Origin: Glaciihabitans sp.
GTDB taxonomy: Bacteria; Actinomycetota; Actinomycetes; Actinomycetales; Microbacteriaceae
Length of the DNA: 40,190 nt
Reading direction: 5' to 3'
Assembly: GCA_025463465.1 (NCBI GenBank)
Contig: JAODAO010000322.1
Coordinates: 1 to 40,190, forward strand
Position numbers and translations under genes: made by a program. Within the stretch, counting starts at the first letter, position 1. The number at the start of each line of letters is the position of its first letter. The notes below the pieces were generated by a model. That model was not told where the DNA came from and searched no databases. It was given only the letters and a program-made list of their open reading frames with translations. Below are positions 39,986-40,190 of this stretch, in pieces.

Positions 39986-40190
39986 CTAACGCGGGGGCCG
40001 GGATGGATGCCCCGGCCGGTTGAGCGCCCCGTCGACCGCGGCGAGGATCGCTGCACCGGCGGTGGCGACCACGATGACCCAGCCGATGACGTTGATATCG
40101 GCATCGGTGGGTGCCTGGCCGAAGACCAGCCCGATCACGCTAGAGGAGACGATGGCGCTGAGGTAGATCGAGGTGCGGGACAGACCGGAC
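39986..40190 (-). CDS. Truncated membrane protein at the window edge (C-terminal part)
   Basis: The minus strand at the end of the window is open from base 40190 to a TAG at 39986-39988 and has strong coding bias. It encodes the C-terminal 67 residues of a protein with two hydrophobic segments (SIYLSAIVSSSVIGLVFG and INVIGWVIVVATAGAAILAAV) separated by an acidic turn and ending in a Pro/Arg-rich tail NRPGHPSRPPR. A GlsB/YeaQ-like small membrane protein is one possibility, but no diagnostic motif is present. The ORF track lacks it because the start is outside the window. Confidence 0.6.
   Translation of the reverse strand, partial: SGLSRTSIYLSAIVSSSVIGLVFGQAPTDADINVIGWVIVVATAGAAILAAVDGALNRPGHPSRPPR

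Overview
The window is a high-GC, gene-dense bacterial chromosome segment. Strong third-position GC, many GTG starts and many 1-8 nt start/stop overlaps fit an actinobacterium. Three protein types point to the Microbacteriaceae: a short MGKILYG-type protein (DUF7882-like), a DUF6412-like small membrane protein beside a second YidC, and several F420-type oxidoreductases. The family assignment is an inference from remembered protein families, not from a search. No rRNA, tRNA, CRISPR array, insertion sequence, integrase or prophage was recognised.

Layout. (1) 0.1-3.1 kb: an F420-type luciferase-like oxidoreductase, a Ddn-like deazaflavin reductase, a DUF1697 protein and a family 2 glycosyltransferase. 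(2) 3.2-9.5 kb: a tight treX/glgX-treY-treZ operon making trehalose from alpha-1,4-glucan, followed by a 21-bp hairpin. (3) 9.6-13 kb: a 76-aa orphan, a metallophosphoesterase, an M20 deacylase, a small gene broken by a frameshift, and the DUF7882-like protein. (4) 13-18.1 kb: a minus-strand operon (ferritin-like/VIT1 metal transporter, MpaB-type oxygenase, FAD amine-oxidase/phytoene-desaturase-like enzyme) divergent from a CorA transporter, then a glycine-rich membrane protein. (5) 18.2-22.7 kb: a DUF427 protein, an acyltransferase and a glycosyltransferase whose 3' ends overlap antisense by 140 bp, and a TIGR03557-type F420 enzyme. (6) 22.7-24.9 kb: four overlapping membrane/envelope genes (YtxH-like, holin-like, DUF3618, YihY/BrkB). 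(7) 25-35.1 kb: HAD phosphatase, PspC-like, DUF3097, a divergent LysR/MFS pair, a methyltransferase divergent from a small acidic protein plus aldo/keto reductase, an FBP zinc-finger protein, small proteins, DUF1801 and VOC. (8) 35.2-38.7 kb: a minus-strand operon of class II aldolase, HAD phosphatase, DhaL and DhaK. (9) 38.7-40.2 kb: YidC paralogue, DUF6412-like protein and a truncated membrane protein at the window edge.

How the genes work together. The clearest pathway is TreX-TreY-TreZ: debranching, then transglucosylation to maltooligosyl-trehalose, then trehalose release. The aldolase-HAD-DhaL-DhaK set looks like a sugar or triose catabolic operon feeding dihydroxyacetone phosphate, but no phosphodonor subunit (DhaM) or transporter is visible. 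The VIT/MpaB/flavoprotein operon combines metal handling with two putative redox enzymes and faces CorA across a 59-bp spacer built around a 9-bp inverted repeat.

A pattern the features alone do not explain is that many starts lack a Shine-Dalgarno sequence but carry a TANNNT hexamer 6-8 nt upstream of the start codon. This suggests widespread leaderless transcription. The most notable single anomalies are the frameshifted gene at 12.2-12.5 kb, the 140-bp antisense overlap at 19.9 kb, and coding-like sequence directly after the MFS stop codon at 29.7 kb.
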